DNA of 5,735 nucleotides from Rhizobium sp. Q54. GTDB taxonomy: Bacteria > Pseudomonadota > Alphaproteobacteria > Rickettsiales > UBA1997. The translations under genes were made by a program, and so were the position numbers. The notes below the pieces were generated by a model. It was not told the origin of the DNA and did no database searches. It worked only from the letters and a program-made list of their open reading frames with translations. Where the stretch lies: contig CAMBES010000091.1 of NCBI GenBank assembly GCA_945865855.1, positions 1 to 5,735 on the forward strand. The letters are read 5' to 3'. The stretch's first letter is position 1. Each line of letters opens with the position of its first letter. This document shows, piece by piece, positions 1 to 5,316 of this stretch.

Positions 1-16
1 GATAGCCTCTTGGCAT
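1..16 (-). CDS. Start of an unidentified gene running off the left edge
   Basis: Only five codons are visible (Met-Pro-Arg-Gly-Tyr), so no product can be named. The case for a real start is an AGGAG Shine-Dalgarno at 22-26 on the minus strand, five bases before the ATG at 14-16, which is the best-placed binding site in the window. It lies about 50 bases downstream of the end of the helicase remnant, in the same direction as all other genes. The same frame is also open upstream of the ATG, so a longer start cannot be excluded. Sequence left of the window would decide. Confidence 0.35.
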
Positions 17-21
17 AATTT

Positions 22-26
22 CTCCT
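22..26 (-). promoter_or_regulatory. Ribosome binding site AGGAG for the left-edge gene
   Basis: The minus strand reads AGGAG, then AAATT, then ATG. This is a near-ideal anti-Shine-Dalgarno match and spacing, and it supports the start at 14-16. Most other starts in this window lack such a site and seem to rely on overlap coupling or A-rich leaders. Confidence 0.45.
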
Positions 27-49
27 GAAAATTGATGGATTAAAATTAG

Positions 50-77
50 CCCAGCGAAAGTGAAAACTTAAGCTGGG
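50..77 (-). terminator. Hairpin overlapping the helicase-remnant stop codon; possible terminator
   Basis: The arms CCCAGC (50-55) and GCTGGG (72-77) pair perfectly. Inside them AAGT (58-61) pairs with ACTT (66-69) around a GAAA loop as read on the plus strand, leaving a small symmetric internal loop. The helicase remnant's TAA (68-70) lies within the hairpin. On the minus strand the hairpin is followed by a weak T-containing stretch (CTAATTTTAATC), so it could be a poor intrinsic terminator, or a leader structure for the gene starting at 16. The pairing is directly visible; the function is inferred. Confidence 0.4.
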
Positions 78-943
78 ATTTCATCAATTTGGAGAGGGAG
101 AGAGTGTCTTAAAAAATGGGGGCATTGCCCAAAGTATGGTTCAAATTTAGTTTCTAGACCATCAAATCTGCCTCCAAGAAGGCTTTGTAATTTTTGATTA
201 GAATTTAATTTATCTATTTCAGACAGCCAGATTTCTAGCTCTTTTAAATTAACAGCAGCCTGACTTTTACTGAATTTACGGTCGCAAGAAATTTTATTAT
301 AAAACTTTTTTGCTTGGCGATATTTTGAAGAGAATATTCCAAATATTCCTGACTCAATCAAAACTAAAAGATTCTGTGATACCTCGTCTTTTTTTATGGT
401 GGTTGTTAATGATATTTTACCTTTCAAAAGCTCACGCTGCTTATTTAGGGAATCAACATGCTTATGACCTTTTTCAACAACAACTTGAGCAATTGGATCA
501 ATAAGTCTTTCACTGCGTAACAACAAAGCATCTCGTGAAATTTTTTCTAAAATCTTGCTGGCATTAACAATGTGTTTTGCCGGAATTTCTGCTAAATTTT
601 CTGATACTTTTTTTGTGCTATGTAAAAAGTTCAAAGCCTCTTTGAGATATGAAAGATAAGATTCGCGCTTAGAAATTTCTTGTTTTAGATCTGCACCGAT
701 AATGCTAGAAATATTGTTCTTCTCAAGCAAATCAGCCATCTTCGCGATCTCATACGCAATACCATCTGCTAATGGATTTTTTAAAGTAACGCTGAGGTCT
801 TTTTTGGTAGCGCGCAAATTAGCGACATCTTTCAGAAACCTTTCAACATCATCTAATGCAGCCTGTGAATTCAAGCCTTCTATAACATTTATTTCAGAAT
901 CTTTGAGATTTTTTGATAAAGATTTTACAATTTTTACCTTGGG
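68..943 (-). pseudogene. Third fragment of a DUF4011-type helicase: insert-domain part, truncated
   Basis: This frame is open from 943 to the TAA at 68-70. A TTG at 874 can be called as a start (268 residues), but the frame continues upstream and no Shine-Dalgarno is seen, so it is more likely an interior piece. Residues (numbered from the TTG) are mostly helical, charged and Leu-rich, as in the long coiled insert between helicase motifs I and II of DUF4011/SF1 helicases. Two stretches look like that insert: GIFGIFSSKYRQAKKFYNKI (about 176-195) and LLGGRFDGLETKFE (about 232-245). No Walker B (DExx), later helicase motif, DUF3320-like or nuclease domain follows. The last roughly 20 residues match nothing I know and may be out-of-frame or novel sequence. 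It shares the frame of the first fragment (1070-2221), but the Walker A piece between them is in another frame. I am fairly sure it belongs to this family and is broken. Confidence 0.6.
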
Positions 944-1091
944 CTAAACTTGCGGCAATTGTGTTTACGATTGTTTGTGATTTTCCTGTACCAGGAGGAC
1001 CTTCAACAGCTAAATTTTTACCATCCAGAACATCAGCAATAGTGCTGAATTGTGAAGAATCCGCATCGGTTACCAACAGAGGAACTTTTTT
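894..1091 (-). pseudogene. Second fragment of the DUF4011-type helicase: Walker A (motif I) segment
   Basis: This short frame carries the nucleotide-binding loop of a superfamily 1 helicase. A callable TTG start lies at 1076, but the frame is open back to 1091. Numbered from that TTG, VTDADSSQFSTI (2-13) is the usual DADSSQ block, GKNLAVEGPPGTGKSQTIVN (19-38) holds the P-loop GPPGTGKS, and IAASLAQGK follows. In intact relatives the protein continues with a block like VLFVAEKMAALEVV; here the frame changes character at once and stops at TGA (894-896). It joins the first fragment if one A is restored in the A7 run at 1086-1092: the reading then becomes PEIEKKVPLLVTDADSS, which fits the family. 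It is a slice of a broken gene, not an independent small ATPase. Confidence 0.75.
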
Positions 1092-2221
1092 TCAATCTCA
1101 GGATCATCAATATTATATTCATCACCAAATGCTGAGACCTCCTGCTCACTATTAGAAGAGGCTCCGAAGAGAGAAGAGGTAATTGGATTACTCAAAAAAT
1201 TCCATCCGCTACTAGCGTCTAGATCATAGTACATCGACAATTTGGCAGAAGGGAAAACTCCAACTAGCACCCATCTTTTCAGTTTCCACTCCATGCCTTT
1301 TGGTTGTTGAGACTCAACCAAGGCAAAATATTCTTCAATCGATTGACCTTCTTCATATTTTGGCAGTAAAACTCCATGGTCTATTCGTAACTTTTCTGAC
1401 AAAGTCATATTCCACTCAGGTGTAGCGTCTTCAGCGGAAATCCAAAATTCCTGACCAGATCTAGCTCGTCTTTTTTCCAGCTCCACTGGCAAAAGTATCA
1501 GAGGAGAGTAGCACTGCTTTTCTGAGTTATTATTTTCTTTCCATTCAAGAAAACCAAATCCGGCATAAAGGACATTAATACCGACTTCTTCTTTCCAAGT
1601 CCGATCCTTCAGAGAAAGAGCATTTAATTTTCTTTCCAAAACATCTGGTAACAAAAGAGTCTGAATTTCTTTGTCTGTATGACGACCATCATGATGCTTT
1701 TCGTTTTCTAGCGGCAGATCGTAATGCGGATTGATGTCGTGATTTAAAGCATGCTGCTGTATTGACAGACTAGCCTTTGTTTGTCTTATCGGCATTTTTA
1801 ATTTTTCTCTGATTCTATCTTTTAAATTGCGCTCAGCTTTGGCCAACAAGTCTGCTGACTTTTCATCATTTTGGCTTATCGCATCCAGCTCGCGTAAATA
1901 CATTTCATCGTTAATACGAGATTCTGACAAGGCATCATGAAATTCCCGAGATAGTTCATCTTTTAACTCATCCTCTAATGCAGGCAAAGATAAAATTCTC
2001 ATTTTGCCAGACTTGATCTCATTAAACAAAAGGCTCAGCACTTCATCAACAACCCTAATATTGGAGCCAGATTTATCTTTTAAACTTACTGAAATCAAAG
2101 GATTGCGACGCGTTAAATCAAGTAACTTCAATTTCAGCTTCGCAATCTTGTTGGTAATAACCTTAAGGCGATCATCGGCCATGAAATCTTTGGAATTCCC
2201 TTCTTCTTGTAAATCAGCCAT
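1070..2221 (-). pseudogene. First fragment of the DUF4011-type SF1 helicase: N-terminal DUF4011 region
   Basis: These 383 residues match the N-terminal region of large DUF4011-containing superfamily 1 helicases, proteins usually well over 1,000 residues long. Visible family signatures are LLDLTRRNPLI (33-43), VGINVLYAGFGFLEW (213-227), SPLILLPVELEKRR (239-252), a NMTLSEKLRIDHGVLLP block (271-287) and VLVGVFPSAKLSMYYDL (318-334). The frame ends at FLCW-stop exactly where the Walker A segment should follow, because of a one-base loss in the A7 run at 1086-1092. The start is uncertain: Met1 has no good Shine-Dalgarno, and Met14 (ATG at about 2182) is an alternative nearer the conserved block. 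As a family these proteins are large ATPases, often with a C-terminal nuclease-like domain, frequent in accessory and defence-type islands; a precise function is not established here. The gene stands apart from the nusB-lysA-rimM cluster, across a 690-base gap, and looks like a decayed acquired gene. The family is confident, inactivity very likely. Confidence 0.8.
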
Positions 2222-2265
2222 ACATTTTTATCAAAAATTGATTTAAGATAAAAACATCTATATCG

Positions 2266-2304
2266 AGCATTTTTTAAAATGCTAAAAAACTGGCTGATTT
2301 TTTA
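2266..2304. repeat. Two adjacent AT-rich inverted repeats upstream of the helicase remnant
   Basis: The first is a near-perfect palindrome, AGCATTTT-TT-AAAATGCT (2266-2283). The second, sharing its edge, is TAAAAAA (2283-2289), an 8-base loop CTGGCTGA, then TTTTTTA (2298-2304). They lie 45-85 bases upstream of the helicase remnant's start, where a promoter or repressor site would be expected. Neither is followed by a clean T-run on the minus strand, so neither looks like a terminator for the upstream cluster. An operator role is only a guess, and short A/T arms arise easily in AT-rich DNA. Confidence 0.45.
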
Positions 2305-2338
2305 ATATATTTACAAGTCTTTAAAGTCTGCAATATGG

Positions 2339-2378
2339 TTGTCGTCACTCGCCAGACTCTAGCATGGCGGAATCCACA
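2339..2378 (-). repeat. REP-like imperfect palindrome (GGATTCCGCC...GGCGAGTGACGAC)
   Basis: On the minus strand the element begins TGTGGATTCCGCCATGC and ends GGCGAGTGACGACAA. This is the layout of the widespread bacterial palindromic repeats of the form GGATTCC(C)GC...GC(G)GGAATGACGAC, common in alphaproteobacterial spacers. The stem CGCCA (2350-2354) pairs with TGGCG (2365-2369) around a 10-base loop, and the outer arms have decayed (GAGTGA where GGAATGA is usual). Only one good copy lies in the window, so repetition across the genome cannot be shown here. Identification rests on resemblance to the general pattern. Confidence 0.5.
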
Positions 2379-2420
2379 AATGTCCAGATCAGCTTAAAAA
2401 ATAAAGGCCTCAAATCACTT

Positions 2421-2451
2421 CTTCATTCCGGTCAAATTCAAGACTAGGAAA
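2421..2451 (-). repeat. Second, weaker REP-like hairpin
   Basis: On the minus strand this reads TTTCCTAGTC...GACCGGAATGAAGAAG, like the preceding element with the GGAATGA(C)GA(C) tail better kept. Nested pairing is visible: TTCC (2426-2429) with GGAA (2447-2450), and GTC (2431-2433) with GAC (2442-2444), with small bulges. It is about 40 bases from the first element in the same orientation, which hints at a tandem or degraded pair. The stem is short, so chance cannot be excluded. Confidence 0.3.
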
Positions 2452-2476
2452 GCTCGGCCTCTAACAGTCTTTTTTT
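2441..2476 (+). terminator. Possible plus-strand intrinsic terminator
   Basis: AGACT (2441-2445) pairs with AGTCT (2466-2470), and AGG (2446-2448) can pair with CCT (2458-2460) inside it. The stem runs directly into a T-run (2470-2476). Stem plus U-tract is the layout of a rho-independent terminator on the plus strand, although no plus-strand gene is evident upstream. It would suit a short plus-strand RNA covering the REP-like elements, which is speculative. The stem is only about five base pairs with a bulge. Confidence 0.3.
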
Positions 2477-2520
2477 GACCAAAAGAATTCTGGTAAAAAA
2501 GAACTTGAAAAAACCTTAAT

Positions 2521-2781
2521 TCAACTCGAATTATTTTTATGAAGCAGGAGCAAAATCAATTCAATTCGATGGAGTAAATACAAAATATCGGGGCTATTCG
2601 AAACGTGTTTAAAGAACGGCAGAAAGACCGTTTTAAAGCTTTGGAATACCTTCTTGTGTTTGGCCTTAACCCTCTTGCTGGTTTTTTCACCTGGAACATC
2701 GTTCAAGCCAACAAATCCATCAACCACCTTTTTAACAAAACTTTTTTCCCCCTCTCTTTCTTCAACAGCGTCACCAGAAAT
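2521..2781 (-). pseudogene. Unidentified open frame, possibly a decayed minus-strand gene
   Basis: The minus frame is open from after a TGA (2782-2784) to the TGA at 2521-2523, about 86 residues, and it is Lys/Val-rich (for example GFVGLNDVPGEKTSKRVKAK). A GTG at 2725-2727 could start a 68-residue product, but it has no Shine-Dalgarno. A second minus frame is open just upstream (GTG near 2796, VRKDSEFLVTLLKKERGKK), so a frameshift could join the two, as in a degraded gene. The minus strand is purine- and G-rich here, as it is in the real genes of this window, which favours minus-strand coding over the plus-strand frames across the same bases. I recognise no family and propose no function. Confidence 0.25.
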
Positions 2782-2807
2782 TCAGAATCCTTTCTCACTT
2801 GGCCACA

Positions 2808-2852
2808 GCTCTAAAAAAATATTTTTTCAAAAAAGAAAGAGCCTTCTTTTTT
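2808..2852. terminator. Nested hairpin cluster downstream of the lipoprotein gene; possible terminator
   Basis: Three overlapping inverted repeats are visible: a perfect AAAAAATATTTTTT palindrome (2814-2827); AAAAAAGAA (2829-2837) with TTCTTTTTT (2844-2852) around AGAGCC; and GCTCT (2808-2812) with AGAGC (2838-2842). The last two compete for the same bases. On the plus strand the GCTCT/AGAGC stem ends in TTCTTTTTT, as in an intrinsic terminator. On the minus strand the A/T stems, followed by ATTTTTTT, could end transcription from the nusB-lysA-rimM-lipoprotein cluster about 60 bases after the last stop. A bidirectional terminator is the simplest reading, but the long A/T arms are low-complexity. 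Confidence 0.4.
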
Positions 2853-2914
2853 AGATCACCGGAATTGTCGTTCTAAGCGATCAAAAATCTTGGCTAGTGA
2901 ATGGCGGCATCGCC

Positions 2915-3436
2915 TTAATGGTCGACAACAGTTGCGCTCTCAGCAGATTTTCTTGGCACTACCTGCTCAACAACATTATCAACTTTTGGAGCTAAAGGCG
3001 CAGTGGAAGGCGCGGTGTTTTGTTGCTTACTATCTTCGTCCAAAATGATCACCACATTGAGCTTATCCTGAAAATAATCCTTGATTAGATCGAGGAAAAT
3101 ATCGCACTGATTTCCATACCAATTCAAAGTTTTGATCTTGTTGTTTTGCGTCTCTGCAGAGAGTTTGCAGTAAAAAGTGGTGCTGCCTCCGCCTAGGATG
3201 GTGCTAACTCCAACCGTTCTCGAATAATCCCATTGGTAATATTTATACTTGTCGATTGCCACCACATTATTTGGCGTGCCTATCGCTCTGAAAATATTTA
3301 TTACGTGAACGTCCTTCGTCTCATTAACCTTGGTTGCGCCGGTGATGTATTTAGTAACGCTTTTGTCGTTAGATCTTCCCGACAGCGCACAAGAAGTAAG
3401 AATTAGAAAAACAGAAATCTGAAATATTTTTAACAT
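2915..3436 (-). CDS. Putative outer-membrane lipoprotein with a BamE/SmpA-like core
   Basis: This 173-residue protein starts with a short lipoprotein signal: a basic tip (MLK), a hydrophobic stretch (4-13) and the lipobox LTSC, so Cys16 would be lipidated after cleavage by signal peptidase II. With Ala at +2, sorting to the outer membrane is expected. The core (about 42-115) resembles BamE/SmpA/OmlA-type domains: NIFRAIGTPNNVV (47-59) is like the 'LGxPxxV' turn, followed by YYQWDY (66-71) and a strand pair ending IKTLNWYGN (101-109). Cys90 and Cys111 might form a disulfide. After about 138 the tail is Ala/Pro/Val-rich and probably disordered. The ATG at 3434-3436 is the only sensible start, since an in-frame TAA lies 6 bases upstream; no Shine-Dalgarno is seen. 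It follows rimM after 70 bases and may be co-transcribed. BamE proper is not claimed, because the similarity is to the general fold. Confidence 0.75.
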   Translation of the reverse strand: MLKIFQISVFLILTSCALSGRSNDKSVTKYITGATKVNETKDVHVINIFRAIGTPNNVVAIDKYKYYQWDYSRTVGVSTILGGGSTTFYCKLSAETQNNKIKTLNWYGNQCDIFLDLIKDYFQDKLNVVIILDEDSKQQNTAPSTAPLAPKVDNVVEQVVPRKSAESATVVDH

Positions 3437-3439
3437 TTT

Positions 3440-3478
3440 TTAATAATTATTTTTTTGAATCATCGCTTTCGCAAAGAT
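3440..3478 (-). promoter_or_regulatory. Leader of the lipoprotein gene: GAAA-loop hairpin and 7-codon mini-ORF
   Basis: In the 70-base rimM-lipoprotein gap the minus strand forms ATC-T-TTGC-GAAA-GCGA-T-GAT (3478 down to 3459), a seven-pair stem with one T-T mismatch and a GNRA-type loop. An ATG in its 3' arm (3461-3463) opens MIQKNNY-stop (TAA at 3440-3442), in frame with the lipoprotein ATG six bases beyond the stop. It could be an RNA processing or translational-control site, or chance in A-rich DNA. No clear promoter was found. Confidence 0.25.
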
Positions 3479-3506
3479 CCAGAAATTTTACAACAAAGAA
3501 TAGTTT

Positions 3507-4040
3507 TTAGTCTTTGTCACCGTCAACAGTCTCAATATCTTCCATGCGGATAAAATTTTTCTGAAGATTTACTTCTGGGAAAATTTGATTTTTAAAGGGG
3601 AAATTTTCGACTCGATTGTCTGCGAATTTAATTTCAATAACCCCACCAGCGCCATATTCTGAGACGGTGATAATATTACCGATTTTTTTTGAATTGGCAT
3701 CGATAACATCGAGTCCAATCAAGTCAGAATAATAGAATTCATCTTCTGAGGTCGGTTCGAAATCAGCGCGATCGGCAAAAATCTCTAAATTGCGTGCAAG
3801 CTCAGAGGCATTGCGATCATTGATTCCATCAATTTTCGCAATCACTATTGGATCTCCACTACTTGTGCCAATCACCGTTTTATTTTTATTACTAATTTTA
3901 AGTTTGATCTCATTTCCCTCGGCATCGGTGAGAGAATATTTTTCGAGATTAAGATGATTTTCACAGAAGGCGATCACCTTAACTTCACCTCTTATTCCAA
4001 AAGGCGAAGAGACTTTGGCGATTAAAATTTTTTTACTCAT
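3507..4040 (-). CDS. rimM: Ribosome maturation factor RimM
   Basis: RimM binds ribosomal protein S19 and helps assemble the 30S subunit head in the cytoplasm. This 177-residue protein has the normal family length and both domains. The N-terminal RimM barrel (about 4-90) carries SSPFGIRGEVKV (11-22) and the INDRNASELARN segment (73-84), where the family has a similar 'DRxxAExLRG'. The C-terminal PRC-barrel (about 98-172) carries DEFYYSDLIGLDV (100-112), EYGAGGVIEI (128-137) and FPFKNQIFPEV (147-157). The ATG overlaps the end of lysA by 8 bases and is preceded by GAGGTG with a four-base spacer, so translation is likely coupled to lysA. In many bacteria rimM sits in rpsP-rimM-trmD-rplS; here it follows lysA and no trmD follows, so that operon has been rearranged. 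Identity is confident. Confidence 0.95.
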   Translation of the reverse strand: MSKKILIAKVSSPFGIRGEVKVIAFCENHLNLEKYSLTDAEGNEIKLKISNKNKTVIGTSSGDPIVIAKIDGINDRNASELARNLEIFADRADFEPTSEDEFYYSDLIGLDVIDANSKKIGNIITVSEYGAGGVIEIKFADNRVENFPFKNQIFPEVNLQKNFIRMEDIETVDGDKD

Positions 4041-5316
4041 CTTCCACCTCTAAATGTAACATTTCTTCAAAACTTGGACGACGACGAATCACCTTAAAAC
4101 TATTTCCATCCACCAAAACTTCTGGAATGAGCGGGCGACAGTTATACTCGTTAGACATTGATGAGCCGTAAGCGCCAGCGCTAATGAAGGCTAATAAGTC
4201 ATCCGATCTTGGATCGATTAATTCACGATTTTGTGCGAGCACATCTGTTGTTTCGCAAATCGGACCAGCCAAATCGTAACTAGATTTCGTGCCAGATTTT
4301 TTAATCACCGGAAGAATTTCGTGGTAAGAACCGTAAAGCCCCGGACGCATTAAATCATTCATTGCCGCATCAATAATCGCAAAATTTTTTACCGAAGTTT
4401 CTTTGAGGAAAATAATTTTACTTACCAGAATTCCTGCACTGCCAACTAACGCTCTGCCTGGCGCAATGGTGATTTTAACTTTTAAGTCTGTGGTGATTTC
4501 TTTGACCAGATCTACGTAATCTTGAATCAAAAGTGTGTTCTCGTTTTTGTAGAGAATTCCGATGCCGCCGCCGAAATCGAGAGCAGAAATTTTGTGACCA
4601 TTTTTGCGCAGCGTTAAACATAATTCACGTAATTTTTTAAAAGCGGCAGTGAATGGTTCAATTGTGGTAATCTGCGAACCGATATGCATTGCCACGCCAT
4701 GAATTTCAAGGCCCGGTAGCTTTGCTGCTTTTGCATAAACTTCTTCTGCCAGCTCAATATCCACACCAAATTTGTCGCCCTTTCTGCCTGTAGAAATTTT
4801 GTCATGAGTTCTGGCATCAACATTTGGATTAACACGTAGAGAAAATTTTGCCTTCTTTCTCAGGCTTACAGCCACCTCGCTTAACAAAAACATTTCCGGC
4901 ACAGACTCAACCGAAAATTCCTCAACGCCATTTTTCAAAGCGTAAGAAATTTCTTCACGCGTTTTGCCAACTCCAGCGAAAACAATTTTTTTTGGACTAA
5001 CCCCCGCTTTGATTGCACGAAAAACCTCCCCAGCTGAAACCGCGTCAATTCCAGATCCAAGCTCGGCTAAAATCTTTACGAGATGAATGTTAAAATTGGC
5101 CTTGATCGCGTAGCAAATTTTATAACCAAAATTTCCCTCTTGAGAAATTCCTGCATGCATAAATGCATCAGAAAAGTTCCGAAAATTTTCCACTAAATTC
5201 TTTCGTGAATAGCAATAAAATGGAGTGCCAACAGCCTTAGCAATATCTTCAATGTCAACATCTTCGACAAAAAGAGAATCTTGTTTTTTTTGATTTTTGT
5301 AACTCAGAAATTTCAT
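4033..5316 (-). CDS. lysA: Diaminopimelate decarboxylase LysA
   Basis: LysA removes CO2 from meso-diaminopimelate to give L-lysine, the last step of the DAP pathway, using pyridoxal phosphate (PLP). This is a 427-residue fold-type III (alanine racemase-like) enzyme of normal length. Lys72 in YAIKAN (69-74) should bind PLP. HIGSQ (211-215) and the phosphate-binding GGGIGI (249-254) are present, as are DLMRPGLYGSYHEI (321-334), GPICETTDVL (351-360, with the Cys-Glu pair of the active site) and the C-terminal GAYGSSMSNEYNCRP (381-395). The usual EPGR motif reads APGR (285-288): Ala285 replaces the Glu that contacts the PLP ring nitrogen in this fold. All other motifs look intact and the frame is unbroken, so it may still work, or be altered. 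The ATG overlaps the nusB stop (ATGA) without a Shine-Dalgarno, suggesting coupled translation. A lineage that keeps lysA can probably finish lysine synthesis if the upstream dap genes are present. Confidence 0.95.
   Translation of the reverse strand: MKFLSYKNQKKQDSLFVEDVDIEDIAKAVGTPFYCYSRKNLVENFRNFSDAFMHAGISQEGNFGYKICYAIKANFNIHLVKILAELGSGIDAVSAGEVFRAIKAGVSPKKIVFAGVGKTREEISYALKNGVEEFSVESVPEMFLLSEVAVSLRKKAKFSLRVNPNVDARTHDKISTGRKGDKFGVDIELAEEVYAKAAKLPGLEIHGVAMHIGSQITTIEPFTAAFKKLRELCLTLRKNGHKISALDFGGGIGILYKNENTLLIQDYVDLVKEITTDLKVKITIAPGRALVGSAGILVSKIIFLKETSVKNFAIIDAAMNDLMRPGLYGSYHEILPVIKKSGTKSSYDLAGPICETTDVLAQNRELIDPRSDDLLAFISAGAYGSSMSNEYNCRPLIPEVLVDGNSFKVIRRRPSFEEMLHLEVEDE
4045..4050 (-). promoter_or_regulatory. 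Ribosome binding site for rimM inside the end of lysA
   Basis: GAGGTG lies four bases before the rimM ATG (4038-4040) and codes for Glu-Val near the LysA C-terminus (HLEVEDE). It fixes the rimM start and supports translation from one transcript with lysA. Confidence 0.6.

Larger units (their letters stand above)
2222..2914. other. 690-base region without a convincing intact gene
   Basis: This gap separates the helicase remnant from the lipoprotein gene. From left to right it contains two AT-rich inverted repeats (2266-2304), a REP-like palindrome (2339-2378), a weaker similar hairpin (2421-2451) overlapping a possible terminator (2441-2476), a stretch open in both directions (about 2521-2814) and a nested hairpin cluster (2808-2852). 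The rest, including 2853-2914, shows only a weak GGCG/CGCC mini-hairpin at 2903-2914. No tRNA, rRNA or known riboswitch pattern was recognised. The mixture of small repeats and gene debris suggests a decaying insertion-prone spot. Confidence 0.6.

Noticed and set aside
310..504. Plus-strand open frame of 64 residues
   Set aside because: It lies antisense inside the third helicase fragment, whose minus-frame residues match the family, and it has no recognisable motif.
1086..1092. Explaining the whole helicase break as one sequencing error
   Set aside because: An extra A would repair only the first junction. The missing block after Walker A and the absent C-terminal half cannot be fixed by a single base.
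2425..2445. GGTCAAATTCAAGAC as a possible tRNA T-arm
   Set aside because: It does not match GGTTCRANYCC, and no acceptor stem, anticodon arm or CCA end can be placed around it.
2605..2854. Two overlapping plus-strand frames (69 and 66 residues)
   Set aside because: The plus strand is C-rich and G-poor here, opposite to coding bias in this window. The frames start on weak codons without binding sites and look like shadows of low-complexity minus-strand sequence.
2903..2914. GGCG-GCAT-CGCC mini-hairpin after the lipoprotein stop
   Set aside because: The stem is only four pairs and has no T-run, too weak to call a terminator.
4614..4835. Minus-strand frame of 73 residues within lysA
   Set aside because: It is an alternate frame of lysA, whose own frame carries all the family motifs.
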